From: Larimichthys crocea
Lineage: Eukaryota; Chordata; Actinopteri; Sciaenidae
Length of the DNA stretch: 64,000 bases
Assembly: GCF_000972845.2 (NCBI RefSeq)
Contig: NC_040016.1
Coordinates: 11,366,701 to 11,430,700 of the forward strand
Direction: 5' to 3'
A program made the translations under genes and the position numbers. The stretch's first letter is position 1. Each line of letters starts with the position of its first letter. Shown one piece after another: positions 25,401-37,400 of the stretch. The notes under the pieces were generated by a model. It was not told the origin of the DNA and searched no databases. It saw only the letters and a program-made list of their open reading frames with translations.

Positions 25401-28400
25401 TGCATCTAACTGTATCAAACCAGCACTTTTTCAAACATGTTTTTTTCCCCCCTGCAAAACATCAGGGAATGTGACATACTAAGATGCATGCATGCACATA
25501 CAATAGAAGATTGATAGAATCTCATTCACCAATACATCAAATCTCTTTACGCTGTCTGACACAATGCAAGTTGACAATGTAAGCTGTAAGTGTTTATAAT
25601 TTGCCCTTAGAAGTAGCAAAAGAAATAAAATAAAAAAACGACCCCTGTGTTTCTGTGTTGTGATGAAGACTTGCTGCTTTTGCCTCACTGATTTCTTCTC
25701 CTCTGAATCGTGTTCTTTCCCCTGTTCCGTTGGCTGGATAGACGCTGACAGAGCTCAGAAACATGGCATGGATGAGTTTATCTCCGCTAACCCCTGTAGC
25801 TTTGACCACGCCTCGCTGTTTGAGATGGTGCAGCGACTCACGTTGGACCACAGGCTCAATGATACCTTCTGCTGCTTGGTGAGTGACTCTCTGATACACA
25901 CTCCGATGGCAGTGGGATGTTTTTGTTAGCTGACATGCTGTATAATGAAATCTACATGTGTGTGTGTTGCCTTGTGCAGGGATGGTTTAGCCCAGGCCAG
26001 GTATTTGTCTTGGATGAGTACTGTGCCAGGAATGGAGTTCGAGGTTGTCACAGACATCTGTGTTACCTGCGTGATCTACTGGAAAGAGCAGAAAGTGGGG
26101 CTATTATTGACCCCACTCTTCTTCACTACAGCTTCGCTTTCTGTGCCTCCCATGTCCATGGGAACAGGTGTGCCCTAATCTCTTCTTTTAATATGTTTGT
26201 GCTTTATAAGTGACATTGTTGGACAACACCTGAGTACTGAGTAGGTGGGCACATGAGCACAGAGAAAAATCAGCCTAATTAGAGGACTCCTATTCATTTT
26301 TTTTTTAATTTCCCATCTATATAATTTATTCACATTTGTTTATTTTTATGTTCTGTTGTGTTAAATTTTGTGTAATGTCTTGTTATGTCGTTAATCAGTT
26401 GCATATCGCTACACATTTCCTTGTTTTCTACCATTTTTCTTTGTTTTTCTTATCTCTCTGTCCTTTGTTGCCATAGTCTCTTACTGTCCATATTATTCAT
26501 CCTCCCATGCGTCCGTTAAAGTCAGAGAGGGCAGCAATTACTGGGGGCCGCTGGGCTATGAGGCTCTAATGTCTCCAAAGAGTTCCCAAAGCCCAGATCC
26601 TCGCACTTCCTCTAAGCGAACACGCATATTCAAGTTTAGAAAGAGAAAGGATTCCAAAATACCACTCTTTCAAGGGCAGAAAAGGTGAGACATTGTCATT
26701 TATTTGTGGGTGTAAAGCTCAAAGCGAACTCAAGGAACCAATCTCACACAATTTGCAGTCAGTTCCTTGGGAGCTTGAAGCTTTCAGTCAGTGTTTGTTT
26801 GTTTATTTTGTTTGGTCCTGTCGGACTCCGATGAGGGGTTGCATAACTTAAACCTCTGCAGGGTTTCAGCTGAGTTAAAGTATGTGGGTGTGATTCTCAT
26901 AGGCCAGACGGGCTGAGCACAGTGAAAGTGGATGAGAAGGAGCGCTTTGAAGACATCAAGGAGCGGTTGCGTGTGATATTGGAAAACCATATTGTAAATT
27001 TCAGGTAACTGCTAGGTCACCAACAGCACATTACGCCAAGTCACAAAATATGATGCCCATTGGATTTTTTCCACTGATATTAAATTTAACGTCTACATCT
27101 TCCCTTGTAGATATTGTTTCCCCTTCGGCCGCCCAGAGGGAGCACTGAAGGCCACTTTATCTTTGCTGGAGAGGGTTTGTAAAGATTTTTAAAAAAAAAA
27201 AAAAAGCCTTTTTTTACCCCATGAAACAGCAAACTGTGATGTAATAAAAACACGTTACATAATACCTCTGTAATGTGGCCTGCAGGTCCTGATGAAGGAC
27301 ATTGTGACCCCAGTTCCACCAGAAGAAGTTAAAGGAGTGATTCGCAAATGTTTGGAGCAGGCAGCCCAGCTCAACTACGAGCGGATTAAAGAATATGCTA
27401 AAATTGAAGGTAAACAGAAAAGATGCAAGCCAACATTACATAACGACTGCTGGAGTGAGTGTGTTAATGACATAATGATAAACTAAACAATGCAAAGCAG
27501 TCATTTTGTATGAAATGCTCAGTCACTGGTTGTGTGTGGAATAAAACATTTAGCAGGTCTACATGTATATTTCCCAGACTTCCTTTTTCCTACTCCAGTA
27601 TGAGATTGTACTTGTCGCTGTTATTTTCTCCGTATATGGTATATTTGTGTCCATATCCCAAATGATTTGTGGCACCCCAAATTATTTGTGACAGTTTGTC
27701 GGTCACTTTCTGTCTCTCAGTGCAATAACTCTCTCCTTTGTTTCAGGCCTGCTTTAGCTCTGTGCTGTTCTGTAGGTCAAGTTGGCTTTTGTGTAGAGGT
27801 GTGTGAGTAAAAATGCATTCAAATCCAAAGCCCTGAAATCTGTTGATGTGCTGATCTCTCATTGTGCCTTGACTTTTCAAGCTGTGTAGTAGCAGCTGAG
27901 TTCAGCTTAAGTGAAAGTCCTCTCTGGCTCCCAGCTCCCAGTCGATGCACACCCCACTCCACCCCCGTGTCCTACTATTACTGTAGCTTTTACCTCTCTG
28001 ATTCCTCAAGCTGCCTCTGCCCGCCCCCCCTTTTACACCCGTGCCTTGAAATACCAGCAGCTCTCCTGTCACCTCTGTCCTATGTTCTTGCTGAAGACCA
28101 CTATCTCCTGTTCCCTGTCCTACGCCTGTCTGCTCTGCTTTTTTTTGTGGGCTTTTTCCACAGTTATCACTTTATTTGACCTCCTGACTTGTGATGTGAT
28201 AAGTGGCTTTTGACCGAAGGAATGCTGGGATTGAACGCCTACAAACCAGCATCAGCTCCCTGCATGTGCTTTGAGTCAACTTGGCCTTTCTTTACTGGCA
28301 TGGATTACATATCAAAAACTACATCAGTGACAAGACATTTTATAATGTCTTATTCTCTCTTGCTGTGTTTTTGCATATTTATATGGAAAACTGTTGTTTA

Positions 28401-31400
28401 TGCCTTGAAAGAAATCCCTAAGGGTGCTAAAGATACTAAGGATCAAACCTTACTATCTTGCCATGCTCTACAAATTTCTGTCCTTGTGAGGCGCCTGGTT
28501 CAAAATAAACCAAACATTTGGCTTTGCTACCGGGTCTCCTGCCCTGCAGATTGTCGTTTTCACTTGGACAGCCCTCTTCCCATCAGCCTCTGACCTCCAG
28601 CATTCCCACCTCTGACCCCAGCCTCTTGCATGCACTGATCCTTTTTTATAGGGAAAAAGAGGGAAATGTATGAGCACCCTGTCTTCTGCTTGGCGTCTCA
28701 AGTGATGGATTTAACCATCCGTGAGTACCTTCATCACACCCTCCCCGGTCTCTCGCTCCTTCTCCTCTTTCTTCACCTCCATCCTCCCCCCCTTCTGCCT
28801 CTCCTCTTTCTTCAGAGATGTCGCTGCTGCCATGCTTGTTTTATTTGTTTTTTTATCTGTGCCTTTTGTCTGTGAGAGTGAGTGGGGAGCGTGCCAGTCG
28901 AGAGATCTGAACAGTGCCACGTTGAATTAGTCGAGGGTCTTTTTAAAAAACAAACAAAAAAAAACATCTGTTTGTGATGGACGTGAATGAGCAGTCTGGT
29001 CTGTAAGCTTCTTTCTTTTGGTTGGATGCCCATTCCTTTGACTTGAATGCATTTTTACATTGCTTACATTGTTATCTCCTCCAGTCATTTGGTCTGATCA
29101 TGTGTCAGTGGTGTGCTGTGCCGAACAGGTAGGCTTTTGGTTCACCGTGACACCAGAGATAGCGAAGGAGCATCTGGCGACAGAGCTATTGTTTGGGGAG
29201 GACAGGAGAGGGTAGGGCGTATGGATTTACCAGCTCCTGTATGTGTTTTTAAATTGATTCAAATCAACTCAAGTCACTCAGTGTGTCCTGTCTGTGATCT
29301 TGGCAGCTGTGTGTGTGTGTGTGTCTTACCTGTTACAATAGTCTAAGCTTTGTCTGTTTGTTAACAAGCATCTTATCACTATTTTAATTTCCAATTTTCC
29401 ACAGGCTAATATTTCAGCATTTCTGTTTTTTATTGTATGTTTGTGACGTTTGTCTGTTGCCTAGAAACCTCACTCCCCGGAGCTGAGATCATCCCAGCAG
29501 ATTATTTGAAAGGGTCACATGGTGATGAATAACAACTCTGAGCTTTCCCCCCCTCTGGAACGTGAAAATAACCCTAGAACCGTGCTAATTCTAAACATCT
29601 CCTCTTTATCTTTTCTCTCCCTTTTTTGTCGCTGAAGTTGAGAAAGGGCAAAAGGATCAAAAGGATCCAGGTGAACCCCATGTTTAGCTTGTGGTCTAGC
29701 CACAGTGCACACAAACATGTACATGCACACAGACCTAACCCCTTTCACATACATGTCTTTTGTGAATAGATGCAGAGCATATGCATGCATGCACAGAATT
29801 TACCTCCCATACAGTATATTATACACACTTGTAATATACATTGAAGTTCTCAAATGTCTTGGCATGTTTTAAGCATCTCTTTTTCTTATAAAGTAAATAC
29901 TCGGAGATTGTATTACTTTATATCATTTCAGATGTCACAACTTGTTTACTTTGTTCTGGAAGTTTCATTTCAGTTCAGCCTTAGTGCAACGTTCTGTTCC
30001 TTATGTGCTTAGGTGGTTGTAAGCGGCTGAAATATATATTAAAGCAACATTTTTTTGCATTAAAAAATGTAGAGTAATACAATCTCTTACAAAAAGAATA
30101 AGTATACATGTTAAAGTAAAGAATGAAGAAGAGGGACATAAGCAACATTTCAATGTAACGCTCATCATCAAATGGAACAAATATTAACATACATTTCAAC
30201 TAAAGACCATGCACTTTATAATGTGATTGTATATGTACATGAGTTTTCTTAATGTCATATATTACCTGTATATGATCACACATTTAAATCAAATCAGTTC
30301 GTCCTTTTAGATCCTTGAAGGCCCCGTTTAACCATATTCCATAAAATAAACAAACAAAAAACTTTGTGGTATTTAGTCATGCAGATAGTTGTGGTTTTAT
30401 CACAACTTATTCTTCAACTCAAACTTAACTTTATTTTCTTCATCTCGCAGACAAAACACACACAGACATAGCTATTAAATACGTATATAGAAATATCTGA
30501 AAACAAACACCAGAGCCCAACACACAATCCCATTTAAAACAATTTACATCAGGTAAAAGCAAAACATAAAACCTGGAGTACATCCAGCCATCTTCATCCT
30601 ACCGAACTAACAACAAACAGGAACTATTCACATGGCTAAATACCACCAGGTGTTTGTCTTGTTTGTTTCCTGTAATTTTGGTGAACTGGCCCTTAACTAG
30701 TCAACAGTAGTCAGACACGCTGGATATTGGTGTTCTGTGTTTGAACAATGCAATCTTTCATTTTAAATGCCATAATTGACGTAGACAAACTGTTTATCTA
30801 CTCATTATTAATACGTTAATGGCTCTTAAGAAGCCACAAAGGCCCGCTTTGTTTTTTTTCTAGACCAAACCATGATACAAATATTTATAAATAATTTTTT
30901 TTCAGATCTGCTCCCAGCATTTCCCTTAACAGGGCATTATGACCACAGACTATACAGTTACTGTAAGACAAATCCATGTGATCCACCCATTAGTGTCGAT
31001 TAAATGTCCCTGAAGGCAATGACTCAAGTGTTGTCTGGGCTCTCTAGATATCTCAAATTTCCCCTAATGATAAACTCAACATGATGTAACTTAAATAAAG
31101 GTTTCTTTAATCTGTTTTACTCTCAGGACCCTTAAAATAGATACTCAATTTCATTTGGCTTGAGTAGAAATACCCGAGGAACATTTGAGAAAATGTTCCT
31201 ACTTTAAAATAATAGCTGAAAGCAACAAAATATCCCCAGTGAGAACTAAAGACCGCTAATGTTTTATGTAGAGTTACGTATTTATGTACTTTTAATTTCA
31301 GATTTGTGTAGCCATTCAGTTCCATGTTCAAATTATACACATATCATGCCAACATAGTCCTACTGTTTGAATAATCCCATTTCATGACGTCATGTAACTG

Positions 31401-34400
31401 TCTTATCAGATCATTCTGCCAGCAAAGGTACAAGCAAGTGATTTGGAGCTTTTGCAAATTATAAACAAACTTTAATTAGCAAAGCAATTTTCTTTTTTTT
31501 ATTACAGTGGCACTGTAAAAATATTCATTAAAACACATCTTAAGACATTAAATCAACTGGCTAGTTTAATCATCTGTAAGATAATAGATCATTAATAAGA
31601 AATAACACCCCTAAAGCATTTAATCAACAGAGAATCTATGACTTGCTCCAAAAAAGTAATTTACTGTATTGTCCAGAGATGATATGAAAAGGTGAAATTC
31701 AGTATGATTGAAAATATGAGAAATGTCTTTAAATTGCGCCCATTTGAATATAGTTTTGAAAAATATCTGTAAAGATATCGTTTAAATTATTGCAGCCTGT
31801 TACCTGTTCCACTCTATTGCAGCATAACTAACGAGTACAAAAGCTGTGACATATTATTAGACTTACTTATATTTGGATAATTAAACTAATTAAAATTAAT
31901 GTAATGGAAAGATTTATGCAGAAGTAATGAATTATTTTTACAGTGTATGCTCACTGAGTGGGTTTTTTTTTTCAACCATGACATGCGACAGCTCCTTATA
32001 CAGATGGCTTATTCAGTACCGCTTCACAATATGCATGTTTCTGATGCCACATTGCACCTCCATCTCAACGCCACTGTTCTTGTGCCTGATACTCCTCCAA
32101 CATAAGCCTGAGTATCCTACAAACACATCAGCTCTGTTGCTTTATGTCATGCAACCCAAAATGCATATAAATGAGAACACGCTTTACTTGTTAAGGGGGT
32201 ATGGTAGGTAAATATCACAGTGTAAGCGCTGTGTTTATACTTCTATTAAACAGTCAAAAATATAGACAGGGAAAATCTTCTTGAATAGTCATAAAAATCC
32301 CCCTGGAATCCTTCTCTGTGCTTGACTAACCACTCATCCCTCACCCTCATCCTTTTGTCTCAGAGAACGTAGGCCGCTTAGTCACGCCTGCCAAAAAGCT
32401 GGAGGAAACAATTCGCCTGGCGGAGTTAGTCATAGAGGTCCTCCAGCAGAACCAGGAACACCATGCGGAGGTGAGTGAGAACCCTCTCCTCCTCTCCTCC
32501 TCAAAACACTTTCCCTCTATACTCTCACTCTTATCTCACTCCGCCCCACAACAGGGAGTTAGTCTTATTATCAGTCTCCTATAAATAAAGCTGCTTTCAT
32601 CTATGGGTTACTAAAAAAAAAAAAGATAAATTTAATTTAGGAAAGCTCTAATTGGTGTTCGACAGACCATGGCTGCATGGAGTCAGAGCACAATGTTTGA
32701 GCATAGACTGTAAATTAGACAGAAAATGATATAATGTTTGCAGCTCTTTCCTCTAATCACCGCTCGTAGCTCAGTGTTGCAGTGTTACATAAGCCATCCA
32801 AAGCGTTGAAAAATGGTAATGTTTTATTCAAGCTAGTCCAGAATGAACAGAAGGCAGGAAGGTTAACAGTAACACAGGCCAACACGTGTTGCTCACAGCT
32901 TCTGCGTGCTCTTACAATTGTAAAGATTCCAGTTTGGCACAGCTAGAAGACAAAATAGCCAGTGGTGGAAGAAGAAGTACTCGGATCTTTTACTTTTAAG
33001 TAAATGTACCATTACAGCAGAAATATAAAAAACACCATTATAAGTCATGCATTCAAAATCCTACTGAAGTAGAAGTACAGAGGTATTACCAGCTGAATAG
33101 ACTGGAAGTATCAAATGTAAAAGTGCGTATGCCACAGAAAGACATAAGATTAGATTAATACTGTTGCATAAAAGAGAGAGACAGTAACTTCAGATGATTA
33201 ACAGGGTTGTAAACAAGAAAAAAAAAAACTAAATTCTGTTTCACAAATCTGTAATCTTTTGTCTTTTTAGGTGAAATATTGGATAATTGTTCCTCTTCCC
33301 CACCTCACAGTTTATTCAAATGAAACCATCTGAGGTGTATAGAGGGGAAACTACATCTAAAAATATGGTTTACAAGCAAAACTATAAGAAAGCTATGGTT
33401 TAATCTACTACAGTGTTTGTATTGTATAAGTTTATGATATGTCTTTGGTGTGTGTAGTCTTTTGAAAGAAGGAAATTGTTACAACAACAGTCAACAGATT
33501 ATACCAGTATAAAAAATAATAAATAAGGTGTTATAAAAAGTAATATATTACCCTCTGTAGTAGAGTAGATGTATAACCCTAACCCTAACCCAAAGTACCC
33601 CAAAGTAAGTAATTAAGTTAAGTACAATACTCTAATAAATGTTTCTTTCCACCACTGAAAATAGCGTCCTTATTGCTCCCTGTTTGCTGCTAGAGACACT
33701 GAGCTGATAGAAAAGCATGATGGTAATTGTTTAGTTGTGTAGATCTGAAGGTGATCCAATGTGATCTTAGAATATTCAGATAAAGCAGATTTATTGTATC
33801 TCTCTGAATATGCTTGACAGGCGGCAGTCACAAGTTCTGGAGATCAATCGGTACAGTATTTTTATTTCTTTTTCCTCTTCAGTCCCCATCACGACCCCCC
33901 TGTATGGCATGTGCGCCACTATGGCAACAGGCACCTTTCTAGACAGTAGGAGCTCATAGATACTGTAGCAATGGGTGGGTTTGTAGGCATAGAAGTGAGA
34001 GCAAACTTGTTTAAAAATTTAAAAAAAGGCACTATAGCTTGCACAACATAATTGTGATCATAAAGCATGTTCATCGGGCCATAAAGAGGTTTCCTTTCGC
34101 TCCAAGCATGCTGAACCAGTAAATTTCCCAAAGTATGCTCCATGTGAACCTTTGAAGTTTGATCCACCATAAACATTTGTTTCCCCTCCATCCAACGATT
34201 AATTTCACAGTCCGCACTTGTTCCAGCATTACTCCCCCAGCTTCTCCTCTTCCATCCCTCTCTGCTGTCCACTCCTAGCTTAAAAACCCTTTTAAGAGAA
34301 ATTATTGTTCTGTACATCTTCCTGTGTTCTCACTGTCATATGATTGGTGATTGTCCAAACAGGGAAAAGAGGTATGTAGTAAAGCTGAATGAAAACCCCC

Positions 34401-37400
34401 CATAATGCTCTGTGCATGTCCAGTAGATGATGCCACGTGTCCCTTCCCCCCTCAGCATCAGTACACTCCCTCAGGACTTGTCCTTTGTCCCGGCTGCATT
34501 GATACAGCACTGTAGTCTTGTCTGGCTGAACACTGGGTCTGCCCTAGAGCTCACAGGGTCCTGAATGTGTCCCTTAACCTCCATCAAAGGTTGGCGGACA
34601 CTCCACCTGCCGACCTTTGAGCGTTTTTCCTTCCCTCACCCGTTGGAAGCTTTTACAGTCCTCCCCTTTAACCCCCCCCGTCCGTCCGTCTGTCTCCCCT
34701 GTCCGCAATAAGAGTATCTCTCCTTGAATGTGGTGGAGAAGAGCTTTGTATGCTGCCTGTTTCTCTAACACTAGAACTGTCGAGCTATTTAAATATTGGG
34801 AGTGGGCAGGTAAGTACACAGGTAAGTAAGGTTTTGACTGCCACTCGTGGTGGTTGAGCCAAGTTGGGAAAATAGCTGAAACACTGTAAAATGAAGCATG
34901 CGGCGTAATTTGGAAAGATCAAGCTTCATTTATTGAACTTGGCAACATGTTAGTCTGAATGATAAGCAAATAAGCCAAGCCAAGACTGCCAGCAAAGCAG
35001 CTACTGTACTTCTGCTGTCAAAGGGCGAGGAAGTCCTGACTGTGCTAGAAAACCATCAGCTGAATCCTAGAGACTTACTTAACTAATTGGAAGAGACGCA
35101 CTCAAACACTGGAGATGCTGTGTGCTGCAGTCTTCGGTATGCCTAGTCAAAGATGTGCATGAGTCACATTCGCATCTAGCGAGCTGTGGGTTTGTCGGCG
35201 ATGTGAATGGTGGATGCCCTCATCTCTTAGCTTGAGAGAAAAGCATGCAGGGAGCTCCACATCTGCATGAGAAAAGCAAGAACATAACAAGGCACGAATT
35301 ATGCAACCTTAATGTGTGATTACATGGCTACCTATAAACTTGGCTTACAATTAATCCCGACTAATCAGTGAGAGCAGTGGATTCAGTCTCAGAGTATGCG
35401 ATGGGAAACACACAATACACGGGCAATCCAGACAGGTGTGATGGTGTGTCCTTTCCTTTCTGTGAAAACTATGTTTGAAAGGAAATACCCAGCAATGTCC
35501 ACATGCTGCACAGCATGAGACAAACATGAATAAATAATACTAGGAAACAGTGAGTACCTAATGCCTACTTTAAGAAACAGTTTGACATTTGGGAATAACA
35601 CAGTTTTGCTTTTTTCGCTGAGAGTTAAATGCAAAGACAGACACTTTCATGTCTATCAGTTAAATGTGAAGCTTCAGCCAGCAGTGTCTTAACTTCGCTT
35701 AACATTTACAAGACTGGGAGCGGGAGGGGATACTGCGAGAAATGCATCATCTCTTCTAAAGCTCACTAATTAAGAAGTTAGATATCATTTGTTTAATGGG
35801 TGCATCAGCTTCCAGAAGTCGGAGAAGTCACCAGAACGTCCAGGGAGTCACTGTGCCAGCCATGAAAAAGCATATAACCTTGTGTAAAGCTGTTTTTTTT
35901 TTTCATTTAATTAATGAGATGTAGGGATTCCAGTCTTTATGCTATACTAAGTTAACCAGCTGCTGGTTTTAGCTTCATTTTTAAAGAACAAACAATCTTC
36001 TCATCTAACTCTTAAAAAAAATAAGTGCTTCCCTAAATGTACTATTCCTTTGACATACATAGATTATAAATCCAGTGGTATTTCCTTTTAAGACCCGATG
36101 AGCTCCAGCTGTGTGTATTATTCCCTCCTCGCTTCCTTGTCTTTCTTCCTTGTCTCATCTCACCTCTTAACCGACGCTCTCGTTCACCTGTGTGCTCTCC
36201 CTCGTGTTGTGTCTCCAGGCATTTGCATGGTGGACAGACCTCATGGTGGAGCATGCAGAAAACTTCCTGGCCCTTTATGCCATCGACATGGATGCCGCTC
36301 TGGAGATCCAGTCCCCTGAGAGCTGGGACAGCTTCCCCCTCTTTCAGCTGCTCAACGACTTCCTCCGGACAGACTGTAAGTTCCTGTCCCACTTTTTTTT
36401 TTTTTTGAAGCAAATTTAGGCGCTTTTATTCTTAAACAAAGACATTAATATCTTTCTGTCACTGGCTTTTTTTTTTTTTTGCACAGATCACCTGTGTAAC
36501 GGAAAGTTCCACAAACACCTTCAGGATCTGTATGCTCCTCTGGTGGTTAGATATGTGGATCTGATGGAGTCCTCCATCGCACAGTCAATTCACAAGGGCT
36601 TTGAGCGAGAGTCCTGGGAGCCTGTAAAGTAAGGAGCCTCCGTCTTTGTAGCTAGGCTGTAGGATGGTTGAAGATGCAAGGCTTTTATATTCAGATGACA
36701 GACTGACTGCTTGGAGGCTGAGAAATCTGGGAGAGCAGCTGTAATGTTCACCCAGGCTTCCTGTAGGTTCACTTTTAAAGAATGAGCCACGAGTGGGCTG
36801 AATAACCTATTTTTTTCTGTGCAAGAAATAGGTTATTTATTCTGAAAATAGTCTTTGACTAATGTATGTGTCTTACAAATTTCTCTCCGACACTTTGGGG
36901 TCAGGGCAACACCTAATATTTCTGTTGTTTTGTTTTGTGAACTAACCTTCATAATGTGTGCTTTGACATGTTGCCAGAAACAAAATGCCTCCAGTTTGTT
37001 ATGTTGCTGTTTAGAATTCATCCGTTGTGGCTTTCACACATTTCCTTTTGCATTTTTATTTTATTGCAAAGATTCTATTTAATATTTATTAAGGTAAAAT
37101 GTTTTTTCTTGGTCGTTATTAGTGTTTATTCTTTTCAGTGTCATGTTGCTTCTCCCTCTCACTGCATTTAATACAATATATGTGTGCATCCCGACGTCCA
37201 ACTCTTTTTTATTCTGTAGGCCTTCGTATAACATGTGTCTTTGACGATTTGACTGTCGGTCTTGTTTATGTGCGTTACTGTATGTTTCTGTCTTCACCTG
37301 ATTTCTGATTTATGTTACTTTTATGATGAGTGTTACATTGCTTTCTGCAGCTCCCACACCACTGTTATGGATTCTTTTTTTCTTTTTGTCTGTCTTTTCT

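Larger units (their letters stand above)
19401..25741 (+). other. cadps intron E10-E11 (6.3 kb, holds the microexon)
   Basis: Holds the 12-nt microexon, an inverted-repeat element at 21075-22049, a CTCF-like motif at 20744-20760, a (TAA)n tract at about 20455-20485, a (CT)n tract and a 28-bp tandem duplication. No other exon is supported. Confidence 0.65.
32471..36218 (+). other. cadps intron E17-E18
   Basis: Holds the hAT-like element at 32960-33657 with its telomere-like insert, and a repeat at 35574-36052. The minus-strand open frames at 33919-34819 have no recognisable protein. Confidence 0.6.

Noticed and set aside
28210..28593. 127-codon plus-strand open frame in a cadps intron
   Set aside because: No recognisable family; overlaps other frames of similar length in pyrimidine-rich DNA; not compatible with cadps splicing phases.
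33919..34317. 132-codon minus-strand open frame
   Set aside because: No family signature, no promoter, splice or poly(A) context, and lies in a repeat-rich intron.
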